DNA of 7,203 nucleotides. Source: Chloroflexota bacterium (GTDB taxonomy: Bacteria; Chloroflexota; Dehalococcoidia; Lucifugimonadales; Lucifugimonadaceae). Of the stretch, positions 1 through 6,241 are shown in pieces. How positions within the stretch are numbered: the stretch's first letter is position 1; every line of letters begins with the position of its first letter. Made by a program: the position numbers and the translations under genes. The DNA is taken from NCBI GenBank assembly GCA_029262715.1, contig JAJCYX010000180.1, positions 1 to 7,203 of the forward strand, given 5' to 3'. The notes under the pieces are model-generated. The model ran no database searches and was not told the origin of the DNA. It saw only the letters and a list, made by a program, of their open reading frames with translations.

Positions 1-648
1 GACGTTGCGCGCTGGACCCATCAGGTACAGCAGCATGTCAGCGTTGTGGACACCGGCATCAAGCACGGTGCCACCTGCCTCGTTGCGCTTCGCACGCCAG
101 ACGGTCCCGTGCATAACGCCGCCTCGAGCGCTAGAGAGTGCGATGTCGAGCGCGAAGTACGGCTTGCCAATTGCATCGGCATCCAACAGCGCCCTGCTGA
201 GACGATTGACGGGGTCACGACGGTAGTTCTCGGCGACAGCAATGACTTTACCAGTACGCTCCGCAGCGTCCCTCATCAGACGACAGGCCTTGAGGGTGAG
301 GCCCATCGGCTTTTCCGTCATTGCGTGCAACCCGGCGTCCATTGCGGCGATGGCAAACCGGTGATGCATCGGCGTGTCTGTGACGATGTCTATTGCGTCG
401 AGTGACTTCAGGTCCCTAAGCATCGCGTCGAAGTCGAGAGATATCTCGGGACGCTTGCCTGTTGCTTCTTCGATCATGTCGGCAACGCGTAACGCTGGAC
501 CTTCATGTCTGTCACAGACTGCGATCATCTCGACCGGTCCTGCTCCGGGAGCGCCGTTCGCGCCGAAGGCCTTGACCAGTTCCACGTAACCGTGCGCATG
601 CCGCAGCCCCATGCCACCACAGCCAACCAGTGCGATGTTCAATGTCAT
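1..648 (-). CDS. Gfo/Idh/MocA family NAD(P)-dependent oxidoreductase (3' end cut by window edge)
   Basis: The frame stays open from the ATG at 648 to the left edge, giving 216 residues; the C-terminal part lies outside the window. The N-terminus is a Rossmann nucleotide-binding fold with GCGGMG at residues 9-14 and a strand ending in VCD (44-46) that would bind the adenosine ribose. The family hallmark EKP is at 112-114, followed by ENYR (140-143). The start of the second domain carries the AGGTVLDAGVHNADMLLYLMG stretch (191-211), where D197 and H201 fit the usual catalytic Asp-x-x-x-His pair alongside K113. Members oxidise or reduce sugars, inositols, amino sugars and related cyclic alcohols in the cytoplasm; the substrate cannot be read here. 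GAGGA at 659-663 lies 10 nt before the ATG. It is the last visible gene of the unit led by the PanE-like gene, 49 bp after the methyltransferase. Confidence 0.9.
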   Translation of the reverse strand, partial: MTLNIALVGCGGMGLRHAHGYVELVKAFGANGAPGAGPVEMIAVCDRHEGPALRVADMIEEATGKRPEISLDFDAMLRDLKSLDAIDIVTDTPMHHRFAIAAMDAGLHAMTEKPMGLTLKACRLMRDAAERTGKVIAVAENYRRDPVNRLSRALLDADAIGKPYFALDIALSSARGGVMHGTVWRAKRNEAGGTVLDAGVHNADMLLYLMGPARNV

Positions 649-697
649 GTGTTCTTAGTCCTCGTCGCGGTATTTAATCGCTGCGTGTGATTCAATT

Positions 698-1465
698 TCA
701 TGCTTTTACGGCGATGATGAAGAGTCGTTTGAACGGGAAAACGGTCGTTCCATCTCGTTGCTTCGGATACGCATCGGCTACAAGGTCTGCATACACAGAC
801 TCAAACTCACTCCGCTCCGGCTCTTCGAGCGCGTCGAGCAGCGGGCGTAGCCAGGTGCCTTTAGTCCACTCCTTAACCGGATTTTCACCGTTGAGCACCT
901 GCATGTATTCCGTCTCCCACACATCCAGCGTGTCTGCAAACGGAGATAGTAGTTCGATGTAGAAGGGAGGAGGCTCCACTGGTGCCGGGCGTAGCAGAGG
1001 TATGATCTTATCTCGCCACGGGCCGGCTTCAGCCGCGACGCTGATCGATGTGTGCGAGAGTGCGCCGAAATTACATGGCATCTGCACTGCGAGCACGCCA
1101 CCAGGTGCAAGCGAAGACATAATCCCAGTGAACAAATTTTCGTGACCTGTGATCCAGTGCAGGGCCGCGTTCGAAAAGATCAGCTCAGCAGGTTCTTCTG
1201 GCCGCCACGTCCCGATATCGCCAACTTCCCATTCGATGTTCGACGCACGTTGTGCCGCCTGTCTAAGCATCTCTTCCGAGCTATCCACACCTACAACGCG
1301 AGCGGCCGGCCATCGTTTTGCCAGCAATTCGGTCACATTGCCAGCACCTGCACCCAGGTCATAGATGATCGATGGAGACTCTGCATTAATCCGGTTCACC
1401 AGATCGACTGCCGGTCGCAGCCGATGATCGGCAAACTTGAAGTACTGAGCAGGATCCCAGGGCAT
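698..1465 (-). CDS. tam: Trans-aconitate 2-methyltransferase-like SAM-dependent methyltransferase
   Basis: A 255-residue class I SAM methyltransferase, close in length to E. coli Tam (252). SAM motif I is YDLGAGAGN (35-43). The acidic residue for the ribose hydroxyls is D61 in GVDSSEEML. GDI (82-84) marks the adenine loop, and LIFSNAALHWI (95-105) and LAPGGVLAVQMP (119-130) match the Tam core closely. C-terminal Tam-like segments are DVWETEY (181-187), WLRPLLDAL (205-213) and PFKRLFI (244-250). Tam methyl-esterifies trans-aconitate, an inhibitor of aconitase, in the cytosol; a related small carboxylic acid is possible. I start at ATG 1465 rather than the in-frame GTG at 1501. A GAGG Shine-Dalgarno (1472-1475) sits 6 nt before it, and the N-terminus MPWDPAQY then aligns with Tam's own start. 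It lies 63 bp after the PanE-like gene, probably in the same transcript. Confidence 0.85.
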   Translation of the reverse strand: MPWDPAQYFKFADHRLRPAVDLVNRINAESPSIIYDLGAGAGNVTELLAKRWPAARVVGVDSSEEMLRQAAQRASNIEWEVGDIGTWRPEEPAELIFSNAALHWITGHENLFTGIMSSLAPGGVLAVQMPCNFGALSHTSISVAAEAGPWRDKIIPLLRPAPVEPPPFYIELLSPFADTLDVWETEYMQVLNGENPVKEWTKGTWLRPLLDALEEPERSEFESVYADLVADAYPKQRDGTTVFPFKRLFIIAVKA

Positions 1466-1471
1466 CGAAAA

Positions 1472-1475
1472 CCTC
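1472..1475 (-). promoter_or_regulatory. Ribosome binding site deciding the tam start
   Basis: On the minus strand CGAGGT precedes ATG 1465 with a 6-nt spacer after GAGG. The upstream in-frame GTG at 1501 has no comparable element, so this site supports the shorter 255-residue protein. Confidence 0.65.
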
Positions 1476-1528
1476 GTTGAATACGGAACTTGAAACGTCA
1501 CGGCCAGCAGATGTTTCCAGGCAGAATG

Positions 1529-2569
1529 CTAAGGCAGCATCTCCACGAGCGGCTTCAGGTGCGCAGGGTTTCCCTCGAAGCCGATTCCGAGGTCGTGGAC
1601 GATCTTGACTATCCGATCGTTGAACGGCGTCGGCACATTGACCTCACGACCCTTTTCGCTAACGTAGCCGTTGAGGAAATCAATCTCTGTCCTGCGGCCT
1701 TTTCGCACATCCTGGCCGAACGACGGCACACCGCCTGATCCGGCTTTTCGAGCGGTCTCAAGCAGCATCGATTCCACCTCTTCGATATTCCTGCCTTCGG
1801 CTGCGTCAATCACCATCTCAGGCGCGAGTCCCAGCACAGCGTGCAGCTTCTGGCCCTGCGCCTTGCCAACACGCGCAACCTCGGCCCCAAGCTGAATTCC
1901 AATCCTGCGCGTGTCTGTGTTCGTTCGGGTCTCGGCCGTGCCGTAACCACTGATCCCTGCCAGCGCATTGTTCATGCAGTTGATCATCAGCTTCGACCAC
2001 CGATCGCCCCAGAGGTCGTCTGTGAACTCGGTATCACCAGCCGCCTGCATGATCTCAACAAGCTCCCTCGCCCGCGCCGTGTCCGAACCGTCCTGCTCTG
2101 CGATCTTGTATCCGAGATCATTGGTGTCCGTGCGCAGCGCCAGCCCGGGCTCATAGACAGCGGCGCTAATGGTGATGATGCAGCCGAGCGTGCGATCTGC
2201 CCCGGCGACGGCAGCCACACGTTCGTCATTGATGCCGTTCTGGTAGTCGACAAATATGCCGTTCTCCGGGTCCACGTATGGCTTTACGAACATCGTCGCC
2301 CAGTCTGTGTCGTACGACTTGACCGCAATGAACGCAATGTCGAACGGCTTCTCCTCCTGCGCAAGCTCATACAGATGCAGCGCCCGCGGATGCGTGTGGT
2401 GCTTGTCCCAGCGCGTCTCTACGGTGAGGCCGTTTTCCTTGATCGCCTCAACATGCTCCACCCACTGATCGACAAGCGTGATGTCGTGTCCACCTTCGGA
2501 GAGCAGACCGCCGACGACGCTACCGATTCCGCCTGCACCCATGATGAGTATTCGCTTGTTCGCTGCCAT
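1529..2569 (-). CDS. Ketopantoate reductase (PanE/ApbA) family protein, 2-dehydropantoate 2-reductase-like
   Basis: A 346-residue cytoplasmic NADPH-dependent reductase. The N-terminal Rossmann domain has GAGGIG at 11-16, the NADPH loop AVKSYDT at 82-88 (K84) and YQNG at 109-112. The all-helical C-terminal domain has WSKLMIN at 191-197, whose K193 matches the catalytic lysine of E. coli PanE. It also has SFGQDVRKGRRTEIDFLNG at 283-301, with S283 and E295 in the substrate and catalytic positions, and ends in the usual TPFND (314-318). PanE reduces 2-dehydropantoate to pantoate for coenzyme A synthesis. At 346 residues it is longer than E. coli PanE (303), mainly between about residues 205 and 280. 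No panB or panC is present here, so another 2-oxo or beta-hydroxy acid substrate is possible. A strong TGGAGA Shine-Dalgarno (2574-2579) lies 5 nt before the ATG. It is the first gene of its unit. Confidence 0.88.
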   Translation of the reverse strand: MAANKRILIMGAGGIGSVVGGLLSEGGHDITLVDQWVEHVEAIKENGLTVETRWDKHHTHPRALHLYELAQEEKPFDIAFIAVKSYDTDWATMFVKPYVDPENGIFVDYQNGINDERVAAVAGADRTLGCIITISAAVYEPGLALRTDTNDLGYKIAEQDGSDTARARELVEIMQAAGDTEFTDDLWGDRWSKLMINCMNNALAGISGYGTAETRTNTDTRRIGIQLGAEVARVGKAQGQKLHAVLGLAPEMVIDAAEGRNIEEVESMLLETARKAGSGGVPSFGQDVRKGRRTEIDFLNGYVSEKGREVNVPTPFNDRIVKIVHDLGIGFEGNPAHLKPLVEMLP

Positions 2570-2799
2570 CTTTTCTCCAGTCGTCGGTTAATTTTTCGTA
2601 GGTGAAGAGTTGATCTCGATTAGCGCGTAATGGTTCCGGGACTCCGGTTTCGGGTGATGATAACTGGCGGATGCGGCTTACTGTTGTCGGCGCTTGATTT
2701 CGGCTGATCGATGCCGACAGGGTGATATGACAACTTGATTGCGCGATACTGCCACGCGTCGGCGAGGTCAGGCACCAATGAAGGAGCAGATCGCGCACC
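2570..2799. promoter_or_regulatory. Divergent intergenic region between the PanE-like gene and the small lipoprotein gene
   Basis: This 230-bp gap lies between two divergently read start codons, so it should hold the promoters for both directions. I could not find a -35/-10 pair with good hexamers and spacing on either strand. What can be seen is an interrupted palindrome TGTCGGC (2685-2691) / GCCGACA (2713-2719) with a 21-nt spacer, a repeated CTTGATT (2693-2699 and 2734-2740, 41 bp apart) and a repeated GTCGGCG (2686-2692 and 2758-2764). These could be regulator half-sites or chance. The PanE-side Shine-Dalgarno is at 2574-2579, and an AAGGAG lies at 2781-2786 on the plus side. No gene of meaningful length is evident. 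Confidence 0.4.
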
Positions 2800-3279
2800 A
2801 TGTTTAAAATCTCACTACGAAAAATGCTGCTGACAACGCTGTTTTCGATGTTGTTTGGCATCGTCATCGCGTGTGGCAGCGATGGCACGGCAGAAGCCCC
2901 AGCTTCCGGCGGTACAGGTGTGATCAACGATCGCGTTTTCGTGCGGGAAGAGGCGACGTTCTCAATGGACGACCTGGTCACCATTGGCTACAAGAAGTCG
3001 AGTGAGTTCGAGACTGAAACGCTGGGTGGTGCTTCGGAGGCCTGGTACGGGTTCTTCGAGCAGAGGGACATCGAGGTCTGGGTCTATGGCTCGCACGAAG
3101 AGGCGCTGAGTGCTGGTGTGCCGATTGCCGAAACGGTGATTTCGAAGGACCCGGGTCAGACCGACCCTCTGATTCCGGTGGTCAACAGGTATCCGGCGTT
3201 CGCCGTGGCAGGGAATCTAGTCTTGCTTTGCGAGCGACAACTTGCGACGTGCGAGTCCCTGATTGACAAGCTGCCATAG
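2800..3279 (+). CDS. Small predicted lipoprotein of unknown function
   Basis: A 159-residue protein and the only plus-strand gene in the window. It begins with a lipoprotein signal peptide: a basic n-region (K3, R7, K8), a hydrophobic stretch at about 9-23 and the lipobox VIAC with C25 as the predicted lipidated residue. A Gly/Ser/Ala/Pro-rich linker (26-42) follows. The remaining ~115 residues look like a compact alpha/beta domain, with aromatic WYGFFEQRDIEVWVYGSHEE (82-101) and hydrophobic YPAFAVAGNLVLLC (131-144). C144 and C151 could form a disulfide in an exported protein. I do not recognise the family. The mature part should sit outside the cytoplasmic membrane. AAGGAG (2781-2786) is 13 nt before the ATG, longer than ideal; an internal ATG at 2824 would shorten the signal peptide n-region. 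The gene runs convergently into the GH114 lipoprotein gene, with 15 bp between stop codons. Confidence 0.8.
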   Translation: MFKISLRKMLLTTLFSMLFGIVIACGSDGTAEAPASGGTGVINDRVFVREEATFSMDDLVTIGYKKSSEFETETLGGASEAWYGFFEQRDIEVWVYGSHEEALSAGVPIAETVISKDPGQTDPLIPVVNRYPAFAVAGNLVLLCERQLATCESLIDKLP

Positions 3280-3300
3280 AGGAACTTGCTGCGATCAGGG
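3257..3300. terminator. Stem-loop across the convergent gene junction, possible bidirectional terminator
   Basis: CCCTGATTG (3257-3265) pairs with CGATCAGGG (3292-3300), giving 9 base pairs with one G-U. Inside the loop CAAG (3267-3270) can pair with CTTG (3285-3288). The element contains both stop codons, the lipoprotein TAG (3277-3279) and the GH114 TGA (3297-3295), and the whole 15-bp gap between the two genes. No T-run follows on either strand, so it is not a canonical intrinsic terminator; it may act as an RNA 3'-end stabiliser or be incidental. Confidence 0.35.
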
Positions 3301-4251
3301 CGCTGGTAGCGGCAGGCGGTCGAGGTCGATATGCGTCACTGTGGAACGGAATCCCTGGGCCCGGGACTGCCGATATCCTTCCGCCACGTCATTGGCGTCA
3401 GCGGCATACTCAACTGCCAGAACCGTCTTGTCAGCGTCGACGAATCTCGCTAACTGCTCTTCCAACCACTCAGTATCAACACGATTTGTAGCGGTATTTG
3501 GTGAGTCCCAGCCAAAGTACACACCTTCCATCCCTATGCCGTCGACCACCGCAAGATAGTCGCTGCGGATACCCAGCTCCGGTGCGTTCTGCGGAAATAT
3601 CAGGAAGCCGGGTTCTTGCTGTTTCGCATACTCGCTGATCGCAGTAATGAATTCCACCATCTCGTCTTCTGCGCTGGCTCGACTCTTCTCAGTGAAGTAG
3701 TCGTAAGCGTCGACAATATCCAGGTAAACGCCATCGAATCCGGCAGCGATTATCTTGTCGAGATAGCTGTCCGGCGAGCCGAAGATGAAGCCCTGCCAGT
3801 CGGAGTTCCAGAACCTGACCTTGAAGTTTCCGGGCCAGTTGCCGTTCTCCTGTTCGAGCCACCCCGGTGCATCCGAATTCCATGAATCCTGCCAGTAGTA
3901 TCGATAGTCCTCGGCCTCTCCGATGCTCATGTATGAGATGACAAGCTTTTCACCGGACATTCCGGCGCGAAGTCGGTCTATGTCGTCAGGAGTGAACTCG
4001 GTGTCCTCCCCGCCGTCCCGTGAGTAGTCGATCACTGCAATCTCTGGCTGTGCGGCAGCAATAGCGCTCAGATCGATATCAGAGAGCCAGTAGACCCAAT
4101 CGGCTTCAGTCTTCGCAACCACTGAGCCTGATCCGTTCGACGCGGTTGGCGCAAGCGCCTCGCTTTCCAGATCGCCCTCTTCCGAGGTCGAGCACGCAAC
4201 AACTGCCGTGACTAAAGCCATGGTCAACACAAGCAGGATTCGGTCGATCAT
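3295..4251 (-). CDS. GH114 / TM1410-like (endo-alpha-1,4-polygalactosaminidase family) lipoprotein
   Basis: A 318-residue predicted surface lipoprotein. The signal peptide (1-19) ends in a VVAC lipobox with C20, followed by an acidic Ser/Thr/Ala linker to about residue 48. The rest is a TIM-barrel domain of the GH114 type: VIDYSRDG (73-80), YMSIGEAEDYRYYW (107-120), VYLDIVDAYDYF (175-186), FPQN (219-222), GMEGVYFG (240-247) and VLAVEYA (277-283). D178 and E242 are my candidates for the catalytic acid pair. Characterised members cleave alpha-1,4-linked galactosamine polymers; many bacterial homologues are uncharacterised. I start at ATG 4251 because it overlaps the oxidase stop as ATGA, and because the upstream in-frame start at 4284 would put 11 extra residues before the signal peptide. 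There is no Shine-Dalgarno of its own, which suggests translational coupling. It is the last gene of its unit. Confidence 0.85.
   Translation of the reverse strand: MIDRILLVLTMALVTAVVACSTSEEGDLESEALAPTASNGSGSVVAKTEADWVYWLSDIDLSAIAAAQPEIAVIDYSRDGGEDTEFTPDDIDRLRAGMSGEKLVISYMSIGEAEDYRYYWQDSWNSDAPGWLEQENGNWPGNFKVRFWNSDWQGFIFGSPDSYLDKIIAAGFDGVYLDIVDAYDYFTEKSRASAEDEMVEFITAISEYAKQQEPGFLIFPQNAPELGIRSDYLAVVDGIGMEGVYFGWDSPNTATNRVDTEWLEEQLARFVDADKTVLAVEYAADANDVAEGYRQSRAQGFRSTVTHIDLDRLPLPAP
4248..4251 (-). promoter_or_regulatory. ATGA stop-start overlap coupling the oxidase to the GH114 lipoprotein
   Basis: On the minus strand the oxidase stop TGA (4250-4248) shares bases with the ATG (4251-4249) of the next gene. 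The 25 or so bases before that ATG hold no Shine-Dalgarno, so the lipoprotein is probably translated by re-initiating ribosomes. Confidence 0.75.
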
Positions 4252-5438
4252 GTAACTGTGTACGGCCTGCGCTCTGGCGGGCACGCAGCCTGCGACTCTT
4301 CAGTCAACAACCGCTCGACGCCGAACTCAGACAGGTCGAACTTCGAGCGTCCCTCGGTAACCATGTCGGCCACGATCTCTCCCATAACAGCAGAGAACTT
4401 AAAGCCGTGACCGGAGCACGGGCTGATCAACAGGATATTTTTGTGGCCGGGATGATGATCGATTAGGAAATGCCGGTCGGGAGTGTTTGTGTACATACAG
4501 ACAGAACTGCTCAGCAGTTTTCCGTTTAGATCCGGAACGTAGCGTTCCATCTGCTCACGCAGTGCGCTCTCATCCTCTGCGGTGACCACGCGGTCCAAAG
4601 TATCCGGGTTCGAGCTTCTACCATCGTGGTGCAGAGCAACCTTCACACCCTCACCGTAGTTCGGCTGAGCGTAGAACGAATGGCCGGGCTCGTACTCCCA
4701 GCCGTGGTTGCCCATATTTTCCGGTAAAAACGCATCCGCATTTGCACGGGGCTCGAACCAGAACAACACCTGTCGCTCGATCCACATCGGCAACTTTAGC
4801 TTCGATACAAGCTCAGGCAGCCATGCACCGGCAGTAAAGACAAGTTGCTTCGCTTCGAATGTCCCGGATTTCGTTTCGACCTGCACTGAACCGCCTTCAC
4901 GGTCCGGTCGCCAGCGGATCACGGGTTCATCGAAACGAAGATCGGCACCGGCTTTAATCGCCTCATCAAGGTGCGCCTGAACTGCCGTTTCAGGAAATAA
5001 TGCGCCACCACGAGGGTCGAACGTTGCTTCCATGTGCTCGTTCGGGTGAAGGACGGGAAACCGTTCGTGAATCTCGTTCGGTGTAAGCGTCTCTATCGGA
5101 AGATCGAACTTCGCTGCGCTCTCACGAATACCGGCGGTGCCCTTGCCACGTGAATCGCCAATCGACAGGCCACCTGTAATACGCATCACCTCTTTACCGG
5201 TGCGGTCCTGCAGGTCCTCCCATAGTTCGTACGTTCTCAACATTAGCGGAACGTAGAACGGCCCTTCGGAATACGCCTGCCGAATGATGCGCCCGCCACC
5301 GTGGGACGATCCGAATGTGTGCGGCGGATGAAGAGTGTCGAAACCGATCACTTTCAGACCCCTGCGCGCCAGGTGACAGGCTGCGGAACTGCCATGTGCG
5401 CCAAGTCCGACCACGATTACATCAGCTGTGATTGTCAT
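4248..5438 (-). CDS. solA: N-methyl-L-tryptophan oxidase / monomeric sarcosine oxidase family FAD enzyme
   Basis: A 396-residue flavoprotein; Bacillus sarcosine oxidase is about 390 and E. coli SolA 372. The N-terminal FAD-binding motif is VGLGAHGSSAA (10-20). GSSHGGGRIIRQAY (43-56) is the family signature around the flavin, with H46, R50 and R53. CMYTNTPDRHFLIDHHP (314-330) supplies C314, the expected cysteine for covalent 8-alpha-S-cysteinyl FAD. K266 matches the lysine that activates oxygen in sarcosine oxidase, and SGHGFKF (342-348) holds the active-site K347. It should oxidise a secondary or N-methyl amino acid to an imine, giving formaldehyde (if the N-substituent is methyl) and H2O2; the exact substrate (sarcosine, N-methyltryptophan, pipecolate) is not readable. 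The C-terminus carries about 16 residues past the usual core. It starts 2 bp after the RraA-like gene and overlaps the GH114 start by 4 bp. Confidence 0.9.
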   Translation of the reverse strand: MTITADVIVVGLGAHGSSAACHLARRGLKVIGFDTLHPPHTFGSSHGGGRIIRQAYSEGPFYVPLMLRTYELWEDLQDRTGKEVMRITGGLSIGDSRGKGTAGIRESAAKFDLPIETLTPNEIHERFPVLHPNEHMEATFDPRGGALFPETAVQAHLDEAIKAGADLRFDEPVIRWRPDREGGSVQVETKSGTFEAKQLVFTAGAWLPELVSKLKLPMWIERQVLFWFEPRANADAFLPENMGNHGWEYEPGHSFYAQPNYGEGVKVALHHDGRSSNPDTLDRVVTAEDESALREQMERYVPDLNGKLLSSSVCMYTNTPDRHFLIDHHPGHKNILLISPCSGHGFKFSAVMGEIVADMVTEGRSKFDLSEFGVERLLTEESQAACPPERRPYTVT

Positions 5439-5440
5439 GA

Positions 5441-6217
5441 TTATTCCGGCCCGTTCTGCTCTTTCGCCTGCTTCTCAGCACGGAACCGCTCTTTCGTCTT
5501 AGCCGAGATCGGATAGTACTTGCCGGGCGGCACACCTTCTTTGTCGATGAGCTTGATCACCCACTCCTCCGCCTCTTCCTGCTCCTCGATCCAGTCAATC
5601 ACCTCTTCGGCTCGGTCGGCAGGCACAACCACTACACCGTCGTCGTCTGCCACGATCATATCGCCGGGCATCACCAGCACGCCGCCGACATTGATCGGCT
5701 CATTTTCCTCGTACGCTTCAAGAAACGGCAGGTTTCCGGCCGGTGAACGGTTTCCTGCAAACACCGCAAGACCGTAATCGTCCGCAATCATCTGCAGGTC
5801 ACGAATCGCACCGTCCGTAACCAGACCTTCAGCCTGCTGATGCCAGAGCATGCGCGTCTTCATATTTCCGAGGATGCACGAGTATTCGTCGAACGTATGC
5901 GCCTCAACAACAAGCACGTCACCGGGACCACAGCGCGCCATCGCTCTGTACTCGGGCGAGTCTTCTCCGCGTCGAGTGATCTTAAGCAAATCAGGGCGTG
6001 ATGGCACAAACCTTAGAGTGCGTGCCCGGCCAACCATCTTCTTGCCAGATGTCATCGGCTTGACGCCCCGCATCAGGCACAGCTGGTAATTGGCTGAGGC
6101 AAACCACTCCTGCCCGTCTGGCGGAGCGAGCCGCCATGTCCCGCTGTACGCGGTTGCCGATGTGATCTTCTTGTATCGCTCGACCAGGTCATCAGTGAGG
6201 TTAATTGCAGGTTCCAT
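5441..6217 (-). CDS. RraA / HMG-CHA aldolase-like family protein (often labelled dimethylmenaquinone methyltransferase-like)
   Basis: A 258-residue protein with the swivelling beta/alpha/beta core of the RraA family. Key segments are PGDVLVVEA (98-106), ILGNM (115-119), GLVTDGAIRD (131-140) with R139 and D140 in the metal/substrate loop, AVFAGNRSP (151-159) and the closing GVLVMPGDMIVADDDGVVVV (179-198). Relatives cleave 4-hydroxy-4-methyl-2-oxoglutarate or 4-carboxy-4-hydroxy-2-oxoadipate, decarboxylate oxaloacetate, or bind RNase E. At 258 residues it exceeds short RraA (about 160), with an extra ~70-residue N-terminal part and an acidic, Glu-rich C-terminal helix (203-226). The position usually acidic in aldolases (RDxxE/D) is M143 here, so aldolase activity is uncertain; a true menaquinone methyltransferase is unlikely because there is no SAM motif. 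No good Shine-Dalgarno is seen, but the antiporter stop lies only 24 bp upstream. Confidence 0.85.
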   Translation of the reverse strand: MEPAINLTDDLVERYKKITSATAYSGTWRLAPPDGQEWFASANYQLCLMRGVKPMTSGKKMVGRARTLRFVPSRPDLLKITRRGEDSPEYRAMARCGPGDVLVVEAHTFDEYSCILGNMKTRMLWHQQAEGLVTDGAIRDLQMIADDYGLAVFAGNRSPAGNLPFLEAYEENEPINVGGVLVMPGDMIVADDDGVVVVPADRAEEVIDWIEEQEEAEEWVIKLIDKEGVPPGKYYPISAKTKERFRAEKQAKEQNGPE

Positions 6218-6241
6218 GAGACGAAACGTACCGCCGCTTAA

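Noticed and set aside
1052..1480. Plus-strand open frame of 142 codons opposite the methyltransferase
   Set aside because: Antisense of the Tam-like gene; composition (Cys, His, Arg rich) is typical of a shadow frame.
1466..1501. Upstream GTG start at 1501 for the methyltransferase
   Set aside because: It adds 12 residues not found in Tam, and the better Shine-Dalgarno serves the ATG at 1465.
1841..2605. Long plus-strand open frame (254 codons) opposite the PanE-like gene
   Set aside because: It is fully explained as the antisense of a conserved reductase with all its motifs; its Arg/Leu/Val-rich translation has no recognisable domain.
2684..2750. Possible plus-strand promoters built on TTGATT or TTGTCG with GATACT or ATCGAT
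   Set aside because: Spacing between the hexamers is wrong (far too short or over 20 nt) or the -10 matches are poor.
2778..2807. Nine-codon mini-frame MKEQIAHHV ending inside the small lipoprotein gene, containing the AAGGAG
   Set aside because: It could be a leader peptide, but it has no Shine-Dalgarno or amino acid bias, and an open frame this short is expected by chance.
2520..2984. Minus-strand open frame of 154 codons crossing the divergent gap
   Set aside because: It overlaps the PanE-like start and the lipoprotein signal peptide region in another frame, is Ser/Arg/Thr rich and has no motif.
4252..4284. Upstream in-frame start at 4284 for the GH114 lipoprotein
   Set aside because: It would place 11 extra residues before a normal lipoprotein signal peptide and lies deep in the oxidase gene; the ATGA overlap start is more natural.
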